In this document: positions 46,568 through 55,068 of the stretch, one piece after another
Layout: each line of letters opens with the position of its first letter
How positions within the stretch are numbered: the first letter of the stretch is position 1
Assembly: GCA_963727245.1 (NCBI GenBank)
Contig: CAVSFO010000005.1
Span: 62,001-126,000 of the forward strand
Reading direction: 5' to 3'
Length of the DNA stretch: 64,000 nucleotides
Origin: JBKQVT01 sp963727245
Lineage (GTDB): Bacteria > Planctomycetota > Planctomycetia > Pirellulales > Thermoguttaceae
The notes under the pieces: generated by a model
What the model was told of the DNA's origin: nothing
The model's database searches: none
Seen by the model: only the letters and a program-made list of their open reading frames with translations
Program-made: the position numbers and the translations under genes

Positions 46568-47722
46568 CTACCCCTTGCCGCCGGTGGGCAACGTGAAGTG
46601 AAACGTGCAGCCCCGGTCTTGATTCGCCGCTGCCCAAAGGCGTCCCCCGTGTGCCTGGATGATCGACCGGCTGATGGCCAGCCCCATGCCCAATCCTTCC
46701 GGCTTGGTCGTGAAGAAGGGCTCGAAGATCTTTTCCAGATCGGTCTCGCCGACACCCTTCCCGCGATCGTGTACGCTGACCTCAACGTGGTCATCGCCGT
46801 GACGTCCGGTCTTGATCCACAACTGTCGGTCGCCATTGAGCTCGGGCACTTCATCCATGGCTTCCAGACCGTTGCGAACGAGGTTCAGCATTACCTGCTC
46901 GATCTGGATCGGATCGCCGACGACGGCCGGGAGGCCGGCGGCAAGGTCGACAATGACGGCGGCGTGCCGCCGCTGGATTTCCGCCTTGCTCAGCAGCACC
47001 ACGTCCTCGACCAGGCCGTTCACCGACAGCTTGGAAACCTGGGGATCGCGCTTGTGGACGAACCCCCGGACGCGGCGGAGGATCTCCGCTGCGCGAGTGG
47101 CCTCCTCGCTGATCTGCCAGAGGGCGGACAGCAACTCTTCGTCCTTCTCGTCCTTCTTGAGGAGCCGCCGCACGCTGCCGCGGGCATAGTTCTTGACGGC
47201 GTGCAGCGGTTGGTTCAATTCGTGCGCCAGACTGGCGGCCATTTCGCCCATCGTGCTCAGCCGCGCCACGTGCGTCAACTCGACCTGGCGCCGTTGCAAC
47301 TCCTCCTCGCGCAGTTGCAGCTCGGCTTCCACCCAATTCCTCCTTGCGATCGCCCTGCGCAGCCAGTCACTCAACAGGGCCGTGAAGCAGCCCGTGCACA
47401 CGTACAGCAGCAAGGAGATCCGATGTTCCAGATCGTGGATGTACAGCGAGCCGCGGGGTTGGGCGAACAGGTAGGTTCCCAGCAGCCCACCCAGAGCGAT
47501 CGTCAACAGCGACGGGCCCAGCCCGCAGTACCACGCCGTGAACATCGCGGCCGCGAAGTAGGTCACGAAGGGAGCGTGATTCCCCAGCACCGGGTCGAGC
47601 CACCGCCGCACCATCGTCGCCAGCAGCGCGGCGACCAAGGCAATGAAGTAGCCCAGCGGAACCGCGCACCACGGTTCCCGCTTCGTTCTGTCGCCGTCGG
47701 CTGGAAACGCCTGCTCGCCCAT
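46568..47722 (-). CDS. membrane sensor histidine kinase (DUF4118-like)
   Basis: A 384-residue kinase starting MGEQAFPADG; AGGAAGG lies about eight bases before it, and the longer frame from 47848 is leader. Four membrane helices (FIALVAALLATMV; YFAAAMFTAWYCGLG; IALGGLLGTYLFA; LLLYVCTGCFTALL) form a KdpD-type N-terminal region. The coiled linker leads to the phospho-His in MAASLAHELNQPLHAV, an N box LNLVRNGLEAMD, a G1 box DRGKGVG and FTTKPEGLGMGLAIS. The catalytic part closely resembles that of the kinase at 27207-30726. It forms an operon with the regulator that follows. Confidence 0.92.
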   Translation of the reverse strand: MGEQAFPADGDRTKREPWCAVPLGYFIALVAALLATMVRRWLDPVLGNHAPFVTYFAAAMFTAWYCGLGPSLLTIALGGLLGTYLFAQPRGSLYIHDLEHRISLLLYVCTGCFTALLSDWLRRAIARRNWVEAELQLREEELQRRQVELTHVARLSTMGEMAASLAHELNQPLHAVKNYARGSVRRLLKKDEKDEELLSALWQISEEATRAAEILRRVRGFVHKRDPQVSKLSVNGLVEDVVLLSKAEIQRRHAAVIVDLAAGLPAVVGDPIQIEQVMLNLVRNGLEAMDEVPELNGDRQLWIKTGRHGDDHVEVSVHDRGKGVGETDLEKIFEPFFTTKPEGLGMGLAISRSIIQAHGGRLWAAANQDRGCTFHFTLPTGGKG

Positions 47723-47953
47723 GGGATACGCCTTCCTGCAAAGATAGCTCGCACCGGCGCCGGGCCGTGAGTCCCTGGTCCGACCTCGCAGGCCATCAAC
47801 TGCTGAGCGATCCCGGCGCCGATTGCGCCGCCCGAGTTCGCGCAACAACCGTTACGACCGGAAAGGGCGTCATGCGGAACGTGCGCTGCTTGCGCGTGGT
47901 GCGTTCCTATCCGGAGGTTTGCAAGGCTCCGGGCCGCAACCTAGGCTTTCCAC

Positions 47954-48439
47954 ATGATGGGAAGCAGCGCGCATCGAACCTCGCGACGGCATCGCCGCGG
48001 CCTGGCCACGGTGGAGTTCGCCGTCGTGCTGCCCGTCATCGTCGCCATGCTCCTGGGAATCTGGGAGGTCGGCCGCGCGCTCGATGTCAAGGAGATCCTC
48101 TGCAACGCCGCCTCGGTCGGCGGCAGGGCGGCTTCCACCGGCCTCAACTCGGCCACCCAGGTGCAGGCGGCGGTTACCAACTACCTGACCCTTGCCGGCC
48201 TGCCGGCCCAAAATGCCACGGTCACGGTCAACGACCTGACGAACCCGGGCACCGATCCGACGGCAGCGACCGCCTTGGACCAGATTCAGGTCACCGTCTC
48301 CATTCCGTTCTCGAACGTCAACTGGTCCGGGACCAGCATGTTCATGCCGAAGAGCGCGCTGGTGAGCGCCACGGTGACGTGGTACTCGGCCAACGCCTAT
48401 GCCTATCCGACGAACATTACCGCCCCCGTGGGGAATTGA
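47954..48439 (+). CDS. TadE-like pseudopilin
   Basis: A 161-residue protein with the TadE signature RGLATVEFAVVLPVIVAMLL, containing the Glu after the prepilin-type site and one long hydrophobic helix. The rest is a small periplasmic domain ending in YAYPTNITAPVGN. TadE proteins are minor pseudopilins needed for Flp pilus assembly. It is the first of three genes (TadE, TadE, TadG), with three bases to the next. The divergent kinase operon lies 231 bases away. Confidence 0.9.
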   Translation: MMGSSAHRTSRRHRRGLATVEFAVVLPVIVAMLLGIWEVGRALDVKEILCNAASVGGRAASTGLNSATQVQAAVTNYLTLAGLPAQNATVTVNDLTNPGTDPTAATALDQIQVTVSIPFSNVNWSGTSMFMPKSALVSATVTWYSANAYAYPTNITAPVGN

Positions 48440-48442
48440 CCG

Positions 48443-48901
48443 ATGGCCCAGGCAGCAGTGGACAAGGCGATCGACAAGAGCCGGCGGGTCTGCCGCCGCG
48501 GCGGGACGCTCGTCGAAATGGCGATCGTCCTGCCGCTGTGTATGCTCCTGCTTCTGAGCATTTACGATTTCGGCCGCCTGCTCATGATGGACCACCTGCT
48601 GAACAACGCGGCGCGGAGCGGCGCCCGGCTGGCCGTCACCAGCACCAGCTCGCTGGCCACCTCGAACATCCAGACCCAGGTGACGAATTGTCTGGCGGGC
48701 CAGTCGCTCAACAGCATGACCATCCAGGTCTATCAAGTGGATCCCGCCAGCGGCAACAACCTTGGCGCGTGGACCAGCACGCCGCTGGGCGGCTATATCG
48801 CGGTGGAGATCGACGGAAACTTCCAACCGATGGTCCCGCTCTTCAGCCTCATTCCCAATCCCCTGCCCATGACTGTCAAAGTGATGATGCTCTGCGAATA
48901 A
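48443..48901 (+). CDS. second TadE/TadF-like pseudopilin
   Basis: A 152-residue protein. A basic N-terminus (IDKSRRVCRRGG) leads into TLVEMAIVLPLCMLLLLSIY, the hydrophobic pseudopilin helix, then NNAARSGARLAVT, typical of TadE/TadF. Its start overlaps nothing and lies three bases after the previous stop. It is probably an assembly partner of the first TadE protein and of TadG, which follows 35 bases on. Confidence 0.88.
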   Translation: MAQAAVDKAIDKSRRVCRRGGTLVEMAIVLPLCMLLLLSIYDFGRLLMMDHLLNNAARSGARLAVTSTSSLATSNIQTQVTNCLAGQSLNSMTIQVYQVDPASGNNLGAWTSTPLGGYIAVEIDGNFQPMVPLFSLIPNPLPMTVKVMMLCE

Positions 48902-48936
48902 CGAACTTCGCAAACGAAACTCCCGGGGAGTAGTCT

Positions 48937-51363
48937 ATGTTGCAGATCACGAAGCTCCAGGGGCGCCGCGGCTCGATCCTGCCGTTGCTGGCCATATCGT
49001 TGGTCGCCTTGTTCGGCTGCGTGGCGCTGGCCATCGACGTGGGCCGCTTGGCGGTGGCCCAGTCCGAGTGCCAGAATGCGGCCGACGTGGCCGCCATTAC
49101 CGGCGTGCGGACGCTCACCACCGGCAGCGGCACCAATCAAACGGCGGCCACCACCAACGCGCAGAACGCCGCCATCGCCAACCTGATCCTCGGTCAGACC
49201 CTGGCGGCCGCGGAAATCGCCGTCACGCACGGCGCCTACCACTACAACTCCACCAGCCAGACCTTCGCCCCGGCCTTCCCGCCGCAATCGGGCGATAATT
49301 ACGGCCTCACCCAGGTGGTGATCACGCACAAGCTGCCGGGCACGTTCTCCACCATCTTCGGCATCACCTCCATGACCGTTTCCGCGACGGCCGCCGCCAC
49401 CTACCAGCCGCGCGACGTGGCCATCGTGCTGGACTACTCGGGCTCGATGAACAACGAGAGCGACGTGTGGAACTGCGAGAGCTACCTGGGCAGTATGGAA
49501 AATACCCCCAACGACACCAACCCGGTTTTCCCGCAATTCGGGCCGTACAAGCCGACCTTCTCCCCCAACGCCACTCTGCAGTGCACCAGCAGCGACAGCC
49601 GCGTCGGCATGTGCAACGTCACCCAGTCGGTGGAAGGGTTCCCGGCCTTGGCCAACGATTTCTACCAGAACAACTTCGGCGCCGCCGCGAATCCCGCCTT
49701 CACGCTCGCCTCGACCACCTGCAATGTCCCCACGGCGGGCGACAACTACCTCCAGGCCAACGGCACTTGCGTCCTCACCTGGAGCGACGCCGTCAACCCC
49801 AGCTCCGCGTTCTTTCCCGGATATACCAATTTCAAGGGCTATACCCAGGGGCCGGGCTATTGGGGGAAGACGTTCTTCATCTGGCCCCCGCAGCCGACCA
49901 GCGATTGGCGGAAGCTGTACTTCGAGCTCACCAACGGCACGCCGCTGAACGACAACACCCAGTTATGGAGCAGCGGCGGGGCCTGGCAAAACCCGGCGGG
50001 CAACTACATCATCAACTACAAAGCCATCCTCAACTGGATCAAGAACATCGGCCCCAATCCCTTTCCGTCCCAGTTGCGCGCCGGCAACATCCTCTATTAC
50101 AGCAGCATCCCCAGCGACGTGCCGGCGGCGGCCTACAACTCCGCCCAGCCCAACAGCAACATCAACGGCGCGGACGGCGGCACCACCGATCAGCGCTTCT
50201 GGAAGGAGTACATCGACTACGTCATCGGCGTCTGGCAAGATCCCAACGGGAACATCCAGAACCCGGGCACCCCCACGTGCAGCATCGGCCCGGACTTCAC
50301 GGCGGGCAACGGAAAAGCCCTCCAGATCACCGGCCCCGACTACAAGTATAAGTCGTCCTACGCGGCCTTCATCGACCCCAACGACAACCCGAAACGGCCT
50401 CGGCACCGCCTCTGGTTCGGCCCCATGACGATGATCCAGTTCATGTCGGACACCGGCTTGTTTCCCGGCACGACCCACGACGTCTCCATGGTCTGCGCCA
50501 AGCTGGGCATCGACGGGGCGCTGCAAGACATGCAGAACAATCACCCCAACGACCTGGTCGCGTTGTGCATGTTCAGCCGGCCCCCGTATCAGGGCGACCC
50601 GACCGCCGTCGGACAGTTCCCCTACGCACGCAACAATCTCGGCGGCAATTATACCAGCATGATCAATTCCCTTTGGTATCCGCCCAACAGCGGCTCGGCG
50701 GACATCAGGCCCTGGGACGCCAACGATCTGCAAGCGCCGGCCGCCCACGCCGACTACGATAGCAACACGGCCACCGACTACGGCCTGATGCTGGCCTACA
50801 ACCAGCTCAGTTGCAGCACCGTGCTGCAAGGCGCGGCCGTCGGCGGGCAAAGCGTGGCCGCCGGTGGCTTCGGCCGCAAGGGCGCCCAGAAACTCATCAT
50901 CCTGGAAACCGACGGCATGGTCAACCAAGCCTCGGCCGCCACCTTCACCAACGCCGGTGCCTACAACTCCTACTACAATCTCACCCCCCTGGGAACCGTC
51001 AGCGCCTCGAGCGCGGCCGCCGACACCTCGGCACTGAACGTCGCCACGAAGATCTGCGCCCTGGCCTCGGACAACACCAACGGCCCGGGCTATGCCACCG
51101 CGCAGATGCCCGTGGTGATCCAGTGCATCGCCTTCGGCGCCATCTTCGAGCCCACCGCCTCCGGCAGCGAACAGACCGCTGCCGTGGCCTTTCTCCAGAG
51201 CCTGTCCACGCTCGGTGGGACCACGTTCCCAAGCTCGGCCAGCGACCCGACCAACGGCTACAAGTGGTGCATCGGCACCCTCAGCCAACGCCAGGCCAAG
51301 CTCCAGCAGGCCTTCACGACCGTCCTCGATCAGACGAGCCAGTCGATCATCCTCGTGAAGTGA
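48937..51363 (+). CDS. TadG-like protein with von Willebrand factor A domain
   Basis: An 808-residue protein. The N-terminal helix RGSILPLLAISLVALFGCVA is the TadG-type anchor, followed by AIDVGRLAVAQSECQNAADV, the conserved TadG helix. A vWA domain starts at about residue 160 with the metal site DYSGSMNNESD. The later KLIILETDGMVNQASA gives the second metal loop. Between them lies a large insertion of about 400 residues rich in Asn, Tyr and Trp. TadG proteins sit in the periplasm and contribute to Flp pilus function, and vWA domains bind protein ligands by a metal. It has no frameshift and no similar neighbour. Confidence 0.88.
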   Translation: MLQITKLQGRRGSILPLLAISLVALFGCVALAIDVGRLAVAQSECQNAADVAAITGVRTLTTGSGTNQTAATTNAQNAAIANLILGQTLAAAEIAVTHGAYHYNSTSQTFAPAFPPQSGDNYGLTQVVITHKLPGTFSTIFGITSMTVSATAAATYQPRDVAIVLDYSGSMNNESDVWNCESYLGSMENTPNDTNPVFPQFGPYKPTFSPNATLQCTSSDSRVGMCNVTQSVEGFPALANDFYQNNFGAAANPAFTLASTTCNVPTAGDNYLQANGTCVLTWSDAVNPSSAFFPGYTNFKGYTQGPGYWGKTFFIWPPQPTSDWRKLYFELTNGTPLNDNTQLWSSGGAWQNPAGNYIINYKAILNWIKNIGPNPFPSQLRAGNILYYSSIPSDVPAAAYNSAQPNSNINGADGGTTDQRFWKEYIDYVIGVWQDPNGNIQNPGTPTCSIGPDFTAGNGKALQITGPDYKYKSSYAAFIDPNDNPKRPRHRLWFGPMTMIQFMSDTGLFPGTTHDVSMVCAKLGIDGALQDMQNNHPNDLVALCMFSRPPYQGDPTAVGQFPYARNNLGGNYTSMINSLWYPPNSGSADIRPWDANDLQAPAAHADYDSNTATDYGLMLAYNQLSCSTVLQGAAVGGQSVAAGGFGRKGAQKLIILETDGMVNQASAATFTNAGAYNSYYNLTPLGTVSASSAAADTSALNVATKICALASDNTNGPGYATAQMPVVIQCIAFGAIFEPTASGSEQTAAVAFLQSLSTLGGTTFPSSASDPTNGYKWCIGTLSQRQAKLQQAFTTVLDQTSQSIILVK

Positions 51364-51740
51364 AGAGGAATAAAGGTGACAGCCACCAAATTTGGGTAAT
51401 CCAGGCATTCCGTGAAGCTCTCGTAACGCACCATATTTCCCGGCTTGTCCGGATTTTCTGGCTGTCACCCTTTCCTTCCCCCCTCCGCCTTCCGCCTTCC
51501 GCCTTCCGCCAGCCCTCCGCCTTCGGCTGCCAGCGTCCCCCGAAAGGCGGCCTTGCCGCTGCCCGATCGCCTGCGTAGAAGTTCATTAGGGACCGTCCGC
51601 GGCGGGCGGCCATCGCAAGCCGCCGCTCGGCGTGACGGACAAACCAACGTGGAACATCATGCGTCACTCTTTCAACCTCAACCCCGGCGGCTCGAGTCCA
51701 CCGGGCGATTACGCCTGCGAGCAACAAGGAGTGAGAACCC
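51364..51740. other. 377-bp intergenic region with simple repeats
   Basis: It contains tandem CCTTCCG/CCGCCTT units near 51475-51515 and no credible gene. The next gene's ribosome binding site (AAGGAGTG) lies at the right end. Confidence 0.5.
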
Positions 51741-52069
51741 ATGGGTCGAATACTCGTAGCCCTGGTCGTGGTTGTCGTGGTAGTTGGTGCGGTGCTCGCC
51801 ATGGCTGGCGTGCTGCATTTTCGCAGCGCCGACCATCAGGCCACCATTACGATCGACAAGAAGGAACTCAAGGAGAAGACTGACAAGGCAGTCGAGAAGA
51901 CGGAGGCAGTCGGCAGCGAGATTCTCGACAAGACCGGCCAAATCCTGCACAAGGCGGCGGCCGGTCTGCGCGAGTCTGCGCCGATCGGCACGCGCCGGCC
52001 GCAGCGCCGGCGCCCGATGACCACAACGCCCGCCAGCCGGACGCCAACCAAACTCCGGCGAAGAACTAG
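51741..52069 (+). CDS. small membrane-anchored helical protein, 3' frameshift
   Basis: It starts MGRILVALVVVVVVVGAVLA, a single membrane helix, after AAGGAG. A helical polar stretch follows (KKELKEKTDKAVEKTEAVGS; DKTGQILHKAAAGLRE) with a seven-residue pattern. In the frame as given the protein runs to 52115 with a basic tail. A shift near 51975-51985 instead gives an Ala/Pro/Asp-rich ending PAPDDHNARQPDANQTPAKN and a TAG at 52069, which looks more natural. Function is unknown. It resembles small stress-linked membrane proteins, but no family is recognised. Confidence 0.6.
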
Positions 52070-52144
52070 TGAGCCCTGTGTTTTGTTGGCTTTTTACGCG
52101 GCGACAGCCGCTTAGAACGTGTTATGAAATGGCAAGTGACGGGT

Positions 52145-52262
52145 CCCCTCTCCCTCCGGGAGAGGGTTAGGGTGAGGGCAGCACTGTCGAGAAACGCCGG
52201 CTTAGGCGGGCCATAGCGGCAATCGCCCTCACCCCCGTCCCCTCTCCCAAAGGGAGAGGGGA
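52145..52262. repeat. paired CCCTCTCCC/GGGAGAGGG palindromes
   Basis: Two palindromes at 52145-52179 and 52225-52262 in inverted orientation, the same composite as at 11008-11162. They lie in the leader region of the next gene, ending 33 bases before its start. Confidence 0.85.
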
Positions 52263-52295
52263 GAATTTCAAAACACGTCCTTAAGGAGGTGTGCT

Positions 52296-52655
52296 ATGCG
52301 AATGGCAACATTGGCCTTGGCGGTGCTGGGCATGCTGTTGATCGGCACCGCAGCCGCTCTTGCACAAGAGTGGTCGGCAAACCCAACCGACGCATCGTAT
52401 CTGACCGCGGCGACGGATCAGGCGGTCGTGACCCCGGTGCGGCGATACATCTACGGCCCGGCCCCAGCCTGGGGTGGCTACTATTACGCCTATCCGCGCT
52501 ACTACGGCTATCGACCGTATGCCTACGGGTACGCCCCGCGGCCGTATTACGGGTATTACTATCCCAGCCCATACGCGGCTTACGGATATTATCAACCCTA
52601 TGGCTTCGGCTTCACCTATGCCGGCCCGCGCAGGTCGTTTTCCTTCGGATTCTGA
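52296..52655 (+). CDS. Tyr-rich secreted protein
   Basis: A 119-residue protein with a very strong ribosome binding site (AAGGAGGTG, eight bases before the ATG). Residues 1-23 are a signal peptide (LALAVLGMLLIGTAAALAQ). From residue 50 the sequence is almost all Tyr, Gly, Pro and Ala (GYYYAYPRYYGYRPYAYGYA), ending RRSFSFGF. It has no Cys. Composition like this is found in surface or matrix proteins that crosslink or stack through Tyr. Planctomycetes have many, of unknown function. The dense palindromes just upstream could affect the leader. Confidence 0.75.
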   Translation: MRMATLALAVLGMLLIGTAAALAQEWSANPTDASYLTAATDQAVVTPVRRYIYGPAPAWGGYYYAYPRYYGYRPYAYGYAPRPYYGYYYPSPYAAYGYYQPYGFGFTYAGPRRSFSFGF

Positions 52656-52730
52656 CGCGCGGGTTGAAACGGGGGCCGAGCGGCCGGAGGGTCCGGCGTC
52701 GCGGGCGGAGCGTAACCGCCCCCGACACAA

Positions 52731-52868
52731 CACTAGCCCGAAGCGCAAGCGAGGGTGGGGCGATATCAGAGCCTGGTGTGGCATCCTCTCGCTTGCGCTT
52801 CGGGCTAGTGTCAGCACGGACCTGTCAGCGGCCACCCGGCGCGAAAAGCGCCCCGTTTGCAAACGGGG
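52731..52868. repeat. inverted repeat plus CCCCGTTTGCAAACGGGG palindrome
   Basis: The arms at 52731-52756 and 52786-52810 (CTAGCCCGAAGCGCAAGCGAG and its reverse form) make a hairpin. The segment 52851-52868 is a perfect 18-bp palindrome related to those at 57627-57650 and near 9931-9953. The rest of 52656-53169 shows no gene. Confidence 0.8.
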
Positions 52869-53169
52869 GGCCGGCGGTGCAATTGGGCAGCGCGACCTGT
52901 GAACGGCCGCCGCTAATCTCAAGCGGCCACGGATGCGGCACGGATTGAACGCGGAAGGGACGGCCGGAGCTGGGTCGAACGGGACAATAAGCTGCATTTG
53001 TCCGTGTTTCTTCCGTGTTCGATCGGTGGCTGCGATAATGCGGGGGCCGGCCGGGGACAGATTGCCAGTTTCAGGGATCCTTTTCGATTTTCCCTCCGCC
53101 TTCCGCCCTCAGACGTTCCCAAACCCCACCCAATTCGCCAAAATTCGTCGCGCCTACCCGGATTCCTCG

Positions 53170-54675
53170 CTAGTCGGGCACCTGTCCCCGTAAGAAATCA
53201 ATCTGGTCGGCAACGTCCACTCGGTTGGTCCAGTTCTCAACCTGGTGCGTCCAGAAGAAATCCAACTCGTTTAGCAACTCCGACGCATGGGCGCATAGGT
53301 ATTGGCCACATGCCGCGCGACCGCGAGAGGCAAGCGCGTACAGCAGCCACTGTCGCCGCTGCCCGGAACTTGCATGAACCAATCCCACGATGTCGGGAAC
53401 GAAGTCGATTCGGCTGAGCAGGACCGCGCGCACCAAGCCGGCGGATTGGCGGCGGTCATCGCCGACCTTCCGCAAAACTGCTTCGAGATTTCCGGAACGG
53501 ACACGTCTCGAAAGCGCCAAGATCGCATGGACGGCCACCACTTCGTCGCCATCGTGGACATGAGCGATTAGGCTGGCCGGCTCGGCATCGGCTGAAACGT
53601 CTGCCAGCCCCCACGCGCCGGCCGCGCGCAATTCTGATTCATTCGACCTGTCTTCGAGCAATCCTTGCAGCAGGTCAACGGATTGCTGCTCAGGCATCTC
53701 GGCCAGTATCAGCGCCGATTCCATTCGGTACTCTCTGGCCGCATCGTGATCATGGACGGTCCTGGAGATCGAGTCCCACCCCTCCTGGAAGCCCAGGCGA
53801 GCAAGCGACGCGGCTGCTTCCAAGCGAATTCGGCCGTCTTCCGAATTGTCCATGAGGCGGCCGAGGCGGCCCCTGCTCTCGGCAGCTACTTCGGGCAAGA
53901 ATCCCAGTGCCTTCACGGCGGCATACTCTGATTCGGCGCTCTCGCCTTCCAGGTCGGAGAAGAAGTCGTATCGCTGCGTCGGAGAAGCCGAGAGGGTCGA
54001 CATCATCGGCAGCACCGACGCAAGAATCGTATCACCGTCACCGAACTCGTCACCGGCGTTGACGTTTGGCACAAGCCTGAAGCTTCCGCCGCTCGATTCG
54101 CGCGCGAGGCGGTAGGATTGCTGTCGGCCACCCATCATCTGCGCCCTGATGGAGTCGGGCGACACGCTCAAGACGTTGCCCGCCCGATTGGCGACTGTTG
54201 CGGGCCATGTGACACGGACTTCGCTTCCTTCCGAAGCGGATTTCATGGGTTCCTGTTTGGCCAAGTGCCAAGTGGACCGCATATCGCCAACGCGAAAGAG
54301 GGCCGCGCGATCACTGGCTTTCCACGTGTCGTCAGTCGGCCAGCATCGGATGAAGGCCACTATGTCGTTATCCCGGAGTCCCTTGTCCCACGCGCGATCA
54401 GCGTTGTTGACCGAGTGAGACATCGTAATCTTCAAGTCCGCCTTGGCGCGGCACTCGATTCGTACGCCCGACTCCAGGCAGAGAAGATCGGGAACCCGCA
54501 GCCGCTTGATCTTGGTCGCCCAAATCTTGTTGCTGGAACAGTAGCGCTCCAGTTCTATGATACGGAATCCGCCCCGTCTCAGAATCGCGGCAATCTTTCG
54601 TGTGCCAACCGCACCGATACTGACGTTCCGCAGAAACTCCCGGTCGCTCTTGAACCCCACAGTGGCCGCCCTCAA
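53170..54675 (-). CDS. putative restriction endonuclease with HEAT repeats
   Basis: A 501-residue protein. The first 100 residues look like a PD-(D/E)xK nuclease fold: an N-terminal helix (GTRKIAAILRRGGFRIIELE), then Pro62-Asp63 in RVPDLLCLESG and Glu74 in RIECRAKADL, with Lys78 two places later than the usual spacing. From about residue 225 come HEAT-type helical repeats (AAVKALGFLPEVAAES; RRLEAAASLARLGF type; AAGAWGLADVSADAEP). It starts at a TTG overlapping the controller's TGA, and no ATG lies nearby, so translation is coupled and probably weak. Position with a controller and a divergent methyltransferase marks it as the nuclease of a type II system. The recognition site is unknown. Confidence 0.7.
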   Translation of the reverse strand: MRAATVGFKSDREFLRNVSIGAVGTRKIAAILRRGGFRIIELERYCSSNKIWATKIKRLRVPDLLCLESGVRIECRAKADLKITMSHSVNNADRAWDKGLRDNDIVAFIRCWPTDDTWKASDRAALFRVGDMRSTWHLAKQEPMKSASEGSEVRVTWPATVANRAGNVLSVSPDSIRAQMMGGRQQSYRLARESSGGSFRLVPNVNAGDEFGDGDTILASVLPMMSTLSASPTQRYDFFSDLEGESAESEYAAVKALGFLPEVAAESRGRLGRLMDNSEDGRIRLEAAASLARLGFQEGWDSISRTVHDHDAAREYRMESALILAEMPEQQSVDLLQGLLEDRSNESELRAAGAWGLADVSADAEPASLIAHVHDGDEVVAVHAILALSRRVRSGNLEAVLRKVGDDRRQSAGLVRAVLLSRIDFVPDIVGLVHASSGQRRQWLLYALASRGRAACGQYLCAHASELLNELDFFWTHQVENWTNRVDVADQIDFLRGQVPD

Positions 54676-54893
54676 TGGCTGGCAGCACCGGGCATCAGGT
54701 CCGACATCGCAACATCCAGGGCGATGGCCAACCTCTCGATGTTCAGCAGAGAGATATTGCGCTCGCCACGTTCGACGCCACTGACGTAGGTCCGATGAAG
54801 GCCGGCCAAGTCAGCCAGCCTTTCCTGCGATATCCCCCTCTTTCGGCGGATTTCCCGGAGTCGTTCCCCGAAGCGGACCTGCACGTCTGACAA
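54672..54893 (-). CDS. restriction-modification controller protein (Xre family)
   Basis: A 73-residue helix-turn-helix protein: RFGERLREIRRKRGISQERL, ADLAGLHRTYVSGVERGERN and ISLLNIERLAIALDVAMSDL, the full XRE/C-protein fold. C proteins bind an operator between the divergent genes. They activate the nuclease gene late and repress excess, giving time for DNA methylation. It starts with TTG at 54893 or GTG at 54884. It overlaps the nuclease start. Its size and place match C.PvuII and relatives. Confidence 0.9.
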   Translation of the reverse strand: MSDVQVRFGERLREIRRKRGISQERLADLAGLHRTYVSGVERGERNISLLNIERLAIALDVAMSDLMPGAASH

Positions 54894-54938
54894 GACCGTA
54901 CCCTCTGCTGCATCAACAGGTTAGGATACCTACATCTG

Positions 54939-54968
54939 TTGACAGCAGTCTGGGAGATTGCATATCAT
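54939..54968 (+). promoter_or_regulatory. candidate promoter of the methyltransferase gene
   Basis: TTGACA at 54939-54944 and TATCAT at 54963-54968, 18 bases apart, point toward the methyltransferase. The region is AT-rich against its surroundings. Confidence 0.5.
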
Positions 54969-54983
54969 AGGTCTACAGCCTTT

Positions 54984-54998
54984 ACGTTACGGTAACGT
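54984..54998. promoter_or_regulatory. candidate C-protein operator
   Basis: A perfect 15-bp inverted repeat, ACGTTAC-G-GTAACGT, lies between divergent controller and methyltransferase genes. Direct copies of GTCTACAG flank it at 54971-54978 and 55002-55009. It overlaps the expected start of methyltransferase transcription. Confidence 0.5.
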
Positions 54999-55068
54999 AT
55001 CGTCTACAGTGCTGGGAAACCTGTGGGAAACGTGGTACGCTGCAATGAACAAGAGGGGAGCACGCTCG

